A stretch of 5,922 bases of DNA from an uncultured Flavihumibacter sp. Lineage in GTDB: Bacteria > Bacteroidota > Bacteroidia > Chitinophagales > Chitinophagaceae. The notes beneath the pieces are model-generated. The model made no database searches and was not told where the DNA came from. It was given only the letters and a program-made list of their open reading frames with translations. Shown piece after piece: positions 1 to 5,922 of this stretch. Position numbers and translations under genes: made by a program. Numbering within the stretch: position 1 is the stretch's first letter; every line of letters starts with the position of its first letter. The DNA lies in assembly GCA_946481605.1 (NCBI GenBank), contig CAMLPA010000223.1:1-5922 (forward strand), written 5' to 3'.

Positions 1-1318
1 GATCGGCATCGTACACATAAATGGTGAGTACGGGGCCGAAGAGTTCTTCGCACATGGTCACATATTTAGGATCGGTGGTTTCAATAACTGTGGGTTCAAT
101 GAAGTACCCCACAGACTTATCACAGTTACCGCCCACGAGTATCTTCGCTTTCCGGTCTTTTTTTGCGTTGTCGATGTACTTCTTCAGTTTATCGAAACTT
201 TTCTGGTCAATCACCGCGTTGATGAAGTTGGAGAAATCTTCTGTGGAGCCCATTTTCATGGAGTTCACCTGGTCGATGAGTTTCTTCTTCACCTGCTCCG
301 CGATATTGGAAGGAATATATGCGCGCGAGGCTGCGGAACATTTTTGTCCCTGGAACTCGAATGCGCCTCGGGCCAGCGCGGTGGCCACTACCGCGGGATC
401 TGCGGAGGAATGGGCGATTACGAAATCTTTTCCGCCGGTTTCACCCACAATACGGGGATAGGTTTTGTATTTGGAAATATTTTCGCCGATGGTAGCCCAC
501 ATCTGGTTGAAAACTCCGGTGGAGCCGGTGAAATGCACGCCCGCGAAATCGGGGTGTGTGAAGCACACTTTTCCAAGCGTAGGTCCATCCACATAAATAA
601 GATTGATAACACCATCGGGCAACCCTGCTTCCTGGAGGATGCGCATGAACATCTGGGCGGAGTACACCTGTGTGTTGGCGGGCTTCCATACCACCGTGTT
701 GCCGCAAAGCGCGGCGGAAGTGGGGAGGTTACCACCAATGGCTGTGAAGTTGAAAGGGGTAATGGCCAGCACGAACCCTTCCAGCGGACGGTATTCGAGT
801 CTGTTGTGCATACCCGGGGCGCTGATCGGTTGCTGCGCGTATATTTCCCGGAGGAAGTGCACGTTGAAGCGCAGGAAGTCGATGAGTTCACAAGCGGCAT
901 CTATTTCGGCCTGGTATGCGTTTTTACTTTGTCCGAGCATCGTGGTACCGTTCATGTGGAAACGGTATTTGGTTGCGATGAGGTCGGCCGCTTTCAGGAA
1001 GATACCGGCGCGTTCTTCAAAAGGCATATCGGCCCAGGCTTGTTTGGCCTTCAATGCCGCGTCTATCGCCTGTTTCACATGCTTCTCCTCTCCAACATGG
1101 AAATAGCCCAGTACATGTGATTTTTCGTGCGGGGGATGGATGGCTATTTTATTGCCCGTTCTGATGGATTTTCCCCCGATGTACATGGGGATATCGATGG
1201 GCTTCTTTTTCAGTTCTGCGAGTGTCTTCTGCAAAGCGGCCCTTTCGGGTGTTCCGGGGGCGTACGACAGTACCGGTTCGTTTACCGGCATGGGATAGCT
1301 GAAATTTCCAAAGTGCAT
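1..1318 (-). CDS. pruA: L-glutamate gamma-semialdehyde dehydrogenase (1-pyrroline-5-carboxylate dehydrogenase), 3' end missing
   Basis: Second enzyme of proline breakdown: it oxidises L-glutamate gamma-semialdehyde to glutamate with NAD+, in the cytoplasm. The frame is open from ATG 1318 to the left edge, giving 439 codons; Bacteroidota PruA is about 540 residues, so roughly the last 100 are missing. Visible ALDH-superfamily landmarks are the oxyanion Asn190 in ITPFNFTAIGGN, the Rossmann turn FTGSTG (Gly265-Gly268), the general-base Glu293 in VGETGGKDF, the nucleophile Cys327 in FEFQGQKCSAASR, and EELFGPVL near the cut edge. The 34-residue Glu-Cys spacing fits the P5C dehydrogenase (ALDH4-like) branch. 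The N-terminus MHFGNFSYPMPVNEPVLSYA matches what I know of Bacteroidota PruA starts and supports ATG 1318. It lies 22 bp after the prfB stop on the same strand with no evident promoter between, so cotranscription is likely. No Shine-Dalgarno is seen. It is a single-domain PruA; no proline dehydrogenase (PutA-type) domain is fused at its N-terminus. Confidence 0.95.
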   Translation of the reverse strand, partial: MHFGNFSYPMPVNEPVLSYAPGTPERAALQKTLAELKKKPIDIPMYIGGKSIRTGNKIAIHPPHEKSHVLGYFHVGEEKHVKQAIDAALKAKQAWADMPFEERAGIFLKAADLIATKYRFHMNGTTMLGQSKNAYQAEIDAACELIDFLRFNVHFLREIYAQQPISAPGMHNRLEYRPLEGFVLAITPFNFTAIGGNLPTSAALCGNTVVWKPANTQVYSAQMFMRILQEAGLPDGVINLIYVDGPTLGKVCFTHPDFAGVHFTGSTGVFNQMWATIGENISKYKTYPRIVGETGGKDFVIAHSSADPAVVATALARGAFEFQGQKCSAASRAYIPSNIAEQVKKKLIDQVNSMKMGSTEDFSNFINAVIDQKSFDKLKKYIDNAKKDRKAKILVGGNCDKSVGYFIEPTVIETTDPKYVTMCEELFGPVLTIYVYDAD

Positions 1319-1340
1319 GGTCAATTGGATTATGGTGTTT

Positions 1341-2436
1341 TTAGGTAGTTTCTGTTTCTTTGGCGCTCATGAGCCAGGCTTTGATGAAGCCGTCCAGTTC
1401 GCCGTCCATCACAGGCCCCACATTGCCTACTTCATAATCGGTTCTGTGGTCCTTGATCATTTTATAGGGATGGAATACGTAAGAACGTATTTGCGATCCC
1501 CATTCAATTTTCTGTTTGGTGCTGTTGGTGGCGTTCTTCATTTCTTCCCGCTTGCGGAGTTCTTCCTCATACAAACGGCTTTTCAGCATCTTCAGGGCTT
1601 TTTCGCGGTTCGCGCCCTGCGTGCGGTCCTGCTGGCATTCCACAATTATTCCCGAGGGAATATGTTTCAGACGCACGGCCGTTTCCACTTTGTTTACGTT
1701 TTGTCCACCTTTACCACCACTGCGGTAGAATTCCCATTCAAGGTCAGCCGGACTCACTTCAATTTCAATGGAGTCATCCACTAGCGGATAGGCGAATACG
1801 CTTGCAAAAGAGGTGTGCCTGCGGGCGTTGGAATCGAAGGGTGAAATACGTACCAGTCGGTGTACACCACTTTCTCCTTTCAGAAATCCATAAGAGAAAG
1901 GGCCATCGAACTGCAGCGTGGCCGATTTGATACCAGCGCCATCGCCCCATTGCACATCCAGTTCACTTACGGTCCAGCCCTGCTTTTCGCCGTACATACG
2001 GTACATGCGCATCAGCATTTCGGCCCAGTCCTGGCTTTCCGTTCCACCTGCACCACTGTTGATTTCCAGCACGGCAGGCATTTCATCTTCAGGTTGGTTC
2101 AGCGTACTTTTGAATTCCGCTTCTTCAATGCTTTTCAGGGCCTTATCGTAGGCTTGTTTCACATCTTCTTCGGTACCCTCGCCTTCTTTCCAGAACTCAA
2201 ACAGTACGGCGAAATCTTCCACATCGGTATGCACCTGCTCATACAACTGCACCCAGAATTCATCCAGTTTGATCTGTTTTACAATGGCGGTGGCGCGCTT
2301 ATTATCATCCCAGAAACCGGGGGATAAGGTCAGTTGCTTATCCTGCGCTATTTTTTCCTGACGGTTAGCGACGTCAAAGAAACCTCCTCAGAACCAGGAG
2401 GCGGTCCCTCATATCTTTTAAATGCTCTTGTGTCAT
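1341..2436 (-). CDS. prfB: Peptide chain release factor 2, expressed by +1 programmed frameshift
   Basis: Class I release factor that reads UGA and UAA in the ribosomal A site and triggers peptide release. Translation starts at ATG 2436 ([20 protein letters not shown]), meets an in-frame TGA as codon 21 (2376-2374), and continues after a +1 shift as [13 protein letters not shown]. The joined product is 364 residues, against 365 in E. coli. Key motifs, numbered on the full-length protein, are the stop-codon-reading SPF tripeptide at 198-200 ([12 protein letters not shown]) and the catalytic GGQ at 243-245 ([14 protein letters not shown]). Their 45-residue spacing equals that of E. coli RF2, and SPF rather than a PxT motif separates it from RF1. 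The C-terminal [15 protein letters not shown] and the N-terminal SPGFWDD are also RF2-like. It ends in TAA 22 bp before pruA. It is divergent from the threonine aldolase gene. A pipeline ignoring the shift would call a truncated 303-residue protein from GTG 2252, or a pseudogene. Confidence 0.96.
2374..2388 (-). promoter_or_regulatory. prfB: prfB +1 programmed frameshift signal (internal SD, CTT TGA C)
   Basis: Reading the minus strand, AGG AGG TTT CTT TGA followed by C gives an internal Shine-Dalgarno AGGAGG (2388-2383), a 3-nt spacer TTT, the shift codon CTT (2379-2377) and the TGA stop (2376-2374). This is the same architecture as E. coli prfB (AGG GGG TAT CTT TGA C). When RF2 is scarce, the peptidyl-tRNA slips from CUU to UUU and the frame resumes at GAC (2375-2373). 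When RF2 is plentiful, a 20-residue peptide is released, so RF2 controls its own synthesis. The joined frame restores a family-length RF2, which rules out a chance stop. Confidence 0.95.
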
Positions 2437-2438
2437 AG

Positions 2439-2467
2439 TTTGCGAAGGTAAGGCGATTTTATATTTG
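2439..2467 (+). promoter_or_regulatory. Putative Bacteroidota-type sigma-A promoter for the threonine aldolase gene
   Basis: TTTG at 2439-2442 is followed after 17 nt by TATATTTG at 2460-2467. The second box matches the Bacteroidota -7 consensus TAnnTTTG exactly and the first matches the -33 TTTG, with spacing close to that known for the group. Transcription would begin near 2474, leaving a leader of about 98 nt before the preferred ATG at 2572. The -33 box starts only 3 bp from the divergent prfB start codon, so it sits in the prfB 5' leader. Inferred from sequence match alone. Confidence 0.6.
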
Positions 2468-2571
2468 AAGCGTCTATTTTGAACGAAAGCGGCTATTCGA
2501 TGGAAGATTCACGTTTCTTTGTATATGAATGCATTACGCAATCGTTTCACCAATTAAAATTTTCAAAGGAT

Positions 2572-3594
2572 ATGACCATAGACCTCCGCTCCGATACCTT
2601 CACCCAACCCACCAAAGGAATGCTGGAAGCCATGATGAATGCCCGAACCGGCGATGATGTTTTTGGCGAGGATCCTACAGTAAACGAACTGGAACGCCGC
2701 ATGGCCACCCTGTTCGGGATGGAAGCTGCATTGTATTGCCCCACCGGCACCATGAGCAACCAGGTCGCTATTAAAGTACACACCCAACCTGGAGACGAAG
2801 TGATCTGCGAGCAGAACGCACACATTTATATTTACGAAGGCGGTGGCATAGCCCTCAACTCCGGCGCTCAGGTGCGGGCACTCCCGGGAAAGAACGGCCT
2901 CATTTCCGCCGATGCCGTGGAATCCGCCATCAACCCCGACGATGTACACAAGGCACGTACCTCGCTGGTAGCGCTGGAAAATACGTCCAACAGGGGCGGT
3001 GGCTCCTGCTATGCCTGGGAGACTATCGAAAGTGTTTCGGCTGTTTGTAAAACACACGGACTCCGCTTTCACCTCGATGGGGCCAGGCTTTTTAACGCAC
3101 TGGTAAAAACGGGACAGAAGCCTGAAATGTATGGACAGGCATTCAACAGTATTTCTGTTTGCCTGAACAAGGGGCTGGGATGCCCGATGGGGAGCGTTCT
3201 CTTGGGTAATGCAGCGTTCATTAAACAAGCCCGGCGCATCCGGAAAGTGTTTGGCGGCGGAATGCGTCAGGCCGGATATATGGCAGCAGCAGGGTTGTAT
3301 GCGCTGGATCATCATATCGAAAGATTAGCGGAAGATCATGTGCACGCATGTAGGCTGGCGGAGGCGTGGAAGTCAAAATCTTTTGTAAAAGAATTTGAGA
3401 TACCTGAAACTAATATTTTGATTTTCAGTGTAGAAGATGGGTTCTCTCCAAATAAAATTGTTGAACTATTGAATAATAAAGGCATTCGCTGCATGGCGAT
3501 TTCTCCAACACAGATCAGGATGGTAACACACCTGGATGTTTCAGAAAAGATGGTGGATTATTGCTGTGAAGTAATTGAAGCGCTAAGTACATAG
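2572..3594 (+). CDS. ltaE: Low-specificity L-threonine aldolase
   Basis: PLP-dependent fold-type I enzyme that cleaves L-threonine and L-allo-threonine to glycine and acetaldehyde in the cytoplasm. The 340-residue product matches the family from its first residues ([35 protein letters not shown]). The PLP lysine is Lys200 in [16 protein letters not shown]. His84 in [12 protein letters not shown] stacks on the cofactor ring in known structures, and Asp169 and Arg172 of FHLDGAR contact cofactor and substrate. GGGMRQAG (228-235) and VTHLDVS near the C-terminus are also typical; E. coli LtaE is 333 residues. The frame is open back to TTG 2479, with another ATG at 2500, but the 24-31 extra residues have no family counterpart, so ATG 2572 is preferred. 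It is divergent from prfB and convergent with tilS, its TAG lying 15 bp from the tilS stop with no clear terminator between. LtaE is chosen over the L-allo-specific type only as a general name; stereospecificity cannot be read here. Confidence 0.93.
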   Translation: MTIDLRSDTFTQPTKGMLEAMMNARTGDDVFGEDPTVNELERRMATLFGMEAALYCPTGTMSNQVAIKVHTQPGDEVICEQNAHIYIYEGGGIALNSGAQVRALPGKNGLISADAVESAINPDDVHKARTSLVALENTSNRGGGSCYAWETIESVSAVCKTHGLRFHLDGARLFNALVKTGQKPEMYGQAFNSISVCLNKGLGCPMGSVLLGNAAFIKQARRIRKVFGGGMRQAGYMAAAGLYALDHHIERLAEDHVHACRLAEAWKSKSFVKEFEIPETNILIFSVEDGFSPNKIVELLNNKGIRCMAISPTQIRMVTHLDVSEKMVDYCCEVIEALST

Positions 3595-3609
3595 ATACAG
3601 CCTGTAATG

Positions 3610-4938
3610 TTATTCTGCTTTGAAAAACTTCAGCTCCAGCATTGAAGCAGTGCTTTCTTTTATTCTGAAACGTTCGTCAATGCGGTAACCAATTACCCAG
3701 GCAATGCGGCCCGCGGATTCAAGTACGTATATGCGTTCCTTTTGATGCACCGGTATTTTCAGATCGATAAGGAACCGGCTGATTTTCTTTTTTTTCTTCA
3801 TCCCCAACGGATAAAAATAATCGCCGGTTTTCCAGGGACGGACAATGAGGGGATAACTGATTTCATTCCCATTCAACTGCGCGACAGTTGCTTCCTGCTG
3901 CGGTTGCCAGTTATCAGCTTTGCTCCTGGTTGCTATAGAAAGTGTTCCCACGGCAAAATCTACCTGCCGCTCCCCTTCTTCCACTACAAGGATACCTTCC
4001 GGACGCGGCTTGACTTCCGTAATCACCAGCCAGTTCCGGTGCCGGATGATCCGGTGGCTGGAAGATTGCACCTGCCTCCCCGATTGCGCATCCAGTAACC
4101 GCAGTACCTCAGGCACCTGTGCCGCCGAAAAGCCATAAGGTTTCAGCAATTCATACGTAATGGTGTGCAACCCCGGCTGCTTTGCCAGCAACAATACCGG
4201 AATGCCTTTGGGTTGAATAAGTTTCTTCCGGAGTTTTTCAATGTAAACCGAATACAGTTCATGCGTATCCCTGAAGCGATGGATGTTTTCCAGTAAGTTC
4301 TGTTCCACCTGCGGATATACTTCTTTCAGCAAAGGAAGTACGGAATGCCGAAAATAGTTACGGGTATATTTATCGGAAAGGTTGGAAGAGTCTTCCACGT
4401 AAGCAATGTTGCGCTGTTTTGCGTATTCAAGCAATTCGGCTTTCCGGGCGAACAACAAAGGACGCACCAGTTTGTGCTGGCGCGGCTCCATGCCGCAAAG
4501 TCCGTTTAACCCGGTTCCCCGGAAGAACTGCATCAGCAACGTCTCTATGTTATCATCCGCATGGTGTGCGGTGAGTATGATATCGGCAACCCGTTCTGTT
4601 CCCTGTGTAAGGTTGTTGAACCAGTCATAACGCAGGTCCCGCGCAAGTTCCTGGATTCCTTTTCCCGAAACTTCCGCCAGTTGAATGGTATCAAAATGTT
4701 GTACAAGCAACGGCACCCCGAGTTCACTGGCCAAAGCACGCACAAATGCTTCATCCCGTTCGCTTTCTTCCCCACGCAATTGGAAATTGCAATGTGCAAG
4801 CGTAACCTGGTAACCGGCTTCCACACAAAAACGGGCGAGCAATACCGAATCCACGCCACCACTAACGGCAACAAGCAGCCGTTCATGGGGATGAATCAGT
4901 TTTTTATCCTTGATGTATTGTTTGAATAACGGAAGCAT
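3610..4938 (-). CDS. tilS: tRNA(Ile)-lysidine synthetase
   Basis: Uses ATP and lysine to convert C34 of the CAU-anticodon tRNA-Ile to lysidine, changing its identity from Met to Ile and its decoding from AUG to AUA. The 442-residue product has the PP-loop ATP-binding motif SGGVDS at 26-31, LAHCNFQLRGEESERDE at 48-64, AHHADDNIET at 124-133, and DSSN (183-186) followed by RNYFRHSVLP (193-202), all TilS-specific. A linker region leads to the TilS C-terminal domain, recognised by IVRPWKTGDYFYPLGMKKKK and FLIDLKIPVHQKERIYVLES. Its length suits the long, E. coli-type TilS. ATG 4938 is chosen because MLPLFKQYIKDKKLI is a normal N-terminus just ahead of LLVAVSGG. No Shine-Dalgarno is present. The gene follows glnS on the same strand, separated by a palindromic element. 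A run of eight A residues (coding strand; 3795-3788) lies in the C-terminal domain, with the frame intact. AUA codons occur in the neighbouring pruA, so the modification is needed here. Confidence 0.96.
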   Translation of the reverse strand: MLPLFKQYIKDKKLIHPHERLLVAVSGGVDSVLLARFCVEAGYQVTLAHCNFQLRGEESERDEAFVRALASELGVPLLVQHFDTIQLAEVSGKGIQELARDLRYDWFNNLTQGTERVADIILTAHHADDNIETLLMQFFRGTGLNGLCGMEPRQHKLVRPLLFARKAELLEYAKQRNIAYVEDSSNLSDKYTRNYFRHSVLPLLKEVYPQVEQNLLENIHRFRDTHELYSVYIEKLRKKLIQPKGIPVLLLAKQPGLHTITYELLKPYGFSAAQVPEVLRLLDAQSGRQVQSSSHRIIRHRNWLVITEVKPRPEGILVVEEGERQVDFAVGTLSIATRSKADNWQPQQEATVAQLNGNEISYPLIVRPWKTGDYFYPLGMKKKKKISRFLIDLKIPVHQKERIYVLESAGRIAWVIGYRIDERFRIKESTASMLELKFFKAE

Positions 4939-4943
4939 GAAAT

Positions 4944-4985
4944 AATTTTGAATGATGAATTTTGGATGTTGAATTTTGAATGGAG
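4944..4985 (+). repeat. Left arm: three tandem 14-bp units
   Basis: Three consecutive 14-mers on the plus strand: AATTTTGAATGATG (4944-4957), AATTTTGGATGTTG (4958-4971) and AATTTTGAATGGAG (4972-4985). The shared core is AATTTTGRATG with variable last three bases. The first unit starts 5 bp upstream of the tilS start codon. Confidence 0.85.
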
Positions 4986-5033
4986 GAGCAACGTAAAGGC
5001 TATTGTGTTTGCGGTCCTAAACCTCAGCGCAGC

Positions 5034-5075
5034 CATCATTCCTCATCCAACATTCAAAATCCATCATTCAAAATT
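5034..5075 (-). repeat. Right arm: three 14-bp units in inverted orientation
   Basis: Read on the minus strand from 5075 inward, the units are AATTTTGAATGATG (5075-5062), GATTTTGAATGTTG (5061-5048) and a decayed GATGAGGAATGATG (5047-5034). The outermost unit is identical to the outermost unit of the left arm. The innermost unit keeps mainly GAATG, suggesting decay or independent growth of the two arrays. Confidence 0.8.
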
Positions 5076-5076
5076 C

Positions 5077-5922
5077 CTATTGTCCTTTCTTGACTTCTTT
5101 TGCCCACGCGTCTTTCAGCGTAACGGTGCGGTTGAATACCAGTTTTCCGGGCGTACTATCAGTATCCAGGCAGAAATAGCCTTTGCGGATAAACTGGTAA
5201 GCATGACCGTTATCAGCATCCAGCAAAGCGGGCTCAATATAAGCGTCCGCTATTACCTGCAGGCTGTCCGGGTTAATGTATTCCTTGAAATCACCTTCTT
5301 CCGAAGCGGGATTTTCGACTTTGAACAGGCGGTCGTACAAACGCACTTCCGCTTTTGCGGCGTGTGGCACGCTCACCCAATGGATTGTGCCTTTTACGTT
5401 GATGCCGCTGGTATCGGCACCACTTTTACTCTCAGGAATATAAGTACAGTGAATTTCAGTGATGTTGCCGGCCGTATCCTTTTTGAATTCCTCACATTTT
5501 ACAATGTAGGCGTGCTTCAAACGGGCCATCAGTCCTGGTCCGAGGCGGAAGAATTTCTTGGGAGGATTCTCCATAAAATCTTCTCTTTCGATCCAGAGCT
5601 CACGGGTAAAAGGAATGGTACGGGAGCCGCCCCCGTTTTCCGCTTCCGGATTGTTCTCTCCTTCCAGTTCCTCTACCTGCCCTTCCGGATAGTTGGTGAT
5701 CACCATTTTGATGGGATCGAGTACAGCCATTCTGCGGAGCGCGGTTTTATTAAGTTCTTCGCGGATGCAGAATTCGAGCAGACTCATATCAATCACGTTC
5801 TCTCTTTTCTGAATACCGATTTTATCGCAGAAAGTACGGATGCTGGAAGGCGTGTATCCTCTCCTTCTGAAACCGGAAATCGTGGGCATCCGGGGATCAT
5901 TCCAGCCCGAAACATGCTTTTC
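5077..5922 (-). CDS. glnS: Glutaminyl-tRNA synthetase, C-terminal part (5' end beyond window)
   Basis: Class I aminoacyl-tRNA synthetase that attaches glutamine to tRNA-Gln. Only the last 281 residues are present; bacterial GlnRS is about 550, so the Rossmann catalytic half with HIGH and the KMSKS-type loop lies outside. The visible part begins EKHVSGWNDPRMPTISGFRR, which in E. coli GlnRS directly follows the KMSKS-type loop. It continues through the helical segment ending NKTALRRMAVLDPIKMVI (visible residues 58-75) and then the two C-terminal anticodon-binding beta-barrels: IPFTRELWIEREDF, GTIHWVSVPHAAKAEVRLYD, GYFCLDTDS and VFNRTVTLKDAWAKEVKKGQ. These separate it from GltX and from a stand-alone Glu-Q-RS, which lacks the anticodon-binding domain. 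The stop is TAG at 5079-5077. The internal ATG at 5889 lies inside WNDPRMPTISG and is not the start. Downstream on the same strand is tilS, so an operon of two tRNA-related genes interrupted by the palindrome is plausible. Confidence 0.96.
   Translation of the reverse strand, partial: EKHVSGWNDPRMPTISGFRRRGYTPSSIRTFCDKIGIQKRENVIDMSLLEFCIREELNKTALRRMAVLDPIKMVITNYPEGQVEELEGENNPEAENGGGSRTIPFTRELWIEREDFMENPPKKFFRLGPGLMARLKHAYIVKCEEFKKDTAGNITEIHCTYIPESKSGADTSGINVKGTIHWVSVPHAAKAEVRLYDRLFKVENPASEEGDFKEYINPDSLQVIADAYIEPALLDADNGHAYQFIRKGYFCLDTDSTPGKLVFNRTVTLKDAWAKEVKKGQ

Larger units (their letters stand above)
4944..5075. repeat. 132-bp palindromic element filling the glnS-tilS gap
   Basis: The outer 28 nt of each end (4944-4971 and 5048-5075) are inverted copies agreeing at 26 of 28 positions; a further 14-nt pair inward agrees at only 8 of 14. 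The two 42-nt arms flank a 48-nt centre (4986-5033) that is less AT-rich and holds no recognisable gene or motif. In a transcript running from glnS into tilS, one of the two differences becomes a G-U wobble, leaving a single A-C mismatch in a 28-pair stem. The element starts 2 nt from the glnS stop codon and ends 5 nt before the tilS ATG. There is no T-run after it, so it is not a standard intrinsic terminator. It could be a dispersed REP/MITE-like repeat or an mRNA processing or stability element; which cannot be told from one copy. Confidence 0.85.

Noticed and set aside
344..1120. Long plus-strand open frame (258 codons) opposite pruA
   Set aside because: Its translation has no recognisable family features, and the minus strand carries an unmistakable aldehyde dehydrogenase across the same bases; it is a shadow frame.
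2374..2376. In-frame TGA near the start of prfB, read as a pseudogene or truncated gene
   Set aside because: The internal SD, CTT TGA C context and restored family-length RF2 show a programmed +1 frameshift rather than damage.
2525..2557. Ten-codon leader frame ([10 protein letters not shown]) before the threonine aldolase
   Set aside because: It has no run of regulatory codons and no visible attenuator hairpin; short frames like this arise by chance.
2479..2571. Upstream in-frame starts (TTG 2479, ATG 2500) for the threonine aldolase
   Set aside because: The added 24-31 residues have no counterpart in the family, whose members begin at M-IDLRSDT; they would also lie right at or after the predicted transcription start.
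2565..2571. AAAGGA-like Shine-Dalgarno before the aldolase ATG
   Set aside because: GGA sits only 2 nt from the ATG, too close for normal anti-SD pairing, and the other genes here lack such sites.
2563..3315. Minus-strand open frame (250 codons) opposite the threonine aldolase
   Set aside because: The plus-strand protein carries all family motifs over this stretch; the antisense frame looks like the low-complexity by-product of a conserved gene.
3596..3606. TACAGCCTGTA small palindrome between the two convergent stops as a terminator
   Set aside because: Only a 4-bp stem with a 3-nt loop is possible and no T-run follows on either strand.
4944..5075. Palindrome as a simple intrinsic terminator of glnS
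   Set aside because: The stem is AT-rich with a 48-nt or longer loop and ends in ATTATTTC rather than a T-run before tilS; a terminator is not excluded but the sequence does not show one.

Overview
The window looks like ordinary core chromosome from a member of the Bacteroidota, most likely Chitinophagia/Chitinophagaceae-like. This rests on protein character, the absence of Shine-Dalgarno sequences before most starts, a Bacteroidota-type promoter (TTTG / TAnnTTTG), and moderate GC with AT-rich gaps. The genus is not resolved. All five genes are recognisable housekeeping or metabolic genes; there is no transposase, phage, CRISPR or RNA gene.

Layout: (1) 1-1318, minus: pruA (L-glutamate gamma-semialdehyde dehydrogenase), cut by the left edge and lacking its C-terminus. 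(2) 1341-2436, minus: prfB (peptide chain release factor 2), in two frames joined by a classical +1 programmed frameshift (AGGAGG TTT CTT TGA C). It ends 22 bp before pruA, so the two probably form one transcript. (3) 2437-2571: divergent gap with a good Bacteroidota promoter facing right. (4) 2572-3594, plus: low-specificity L-threonine aldolase. (5) 3610-4938, minus: tilS (tRNA-Ile lysidine synthetase), convergent with the aldolase gene across 15 bp. (6) 4939-5076: gap almost filled by a 132-bp imperfect palindrome whose arms are each three 14-bp tandem units. (7) 5077-5922, minus: glnS (glutaminyl-tRNA synthetase), C-terminal half only, its start beyond the right edge.

Three of the five genes serve translation: glnS charges tRNA-Gln, tilS modifies the tRNA that reads AUA, and prfB terminates at UGA/UAA. 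The other two are amino-acid catabolic enzymes: proline to glutamate, and threonine to glycine plus acetaldehyde. The two points most worth attention are the palindromic 14-mer element between glnS and tilS, and the strong internal Shine-Dalgarno of the prfB frameshift in a lineage that mostly does without such sequences for initiation. No new multi-gene system was found.
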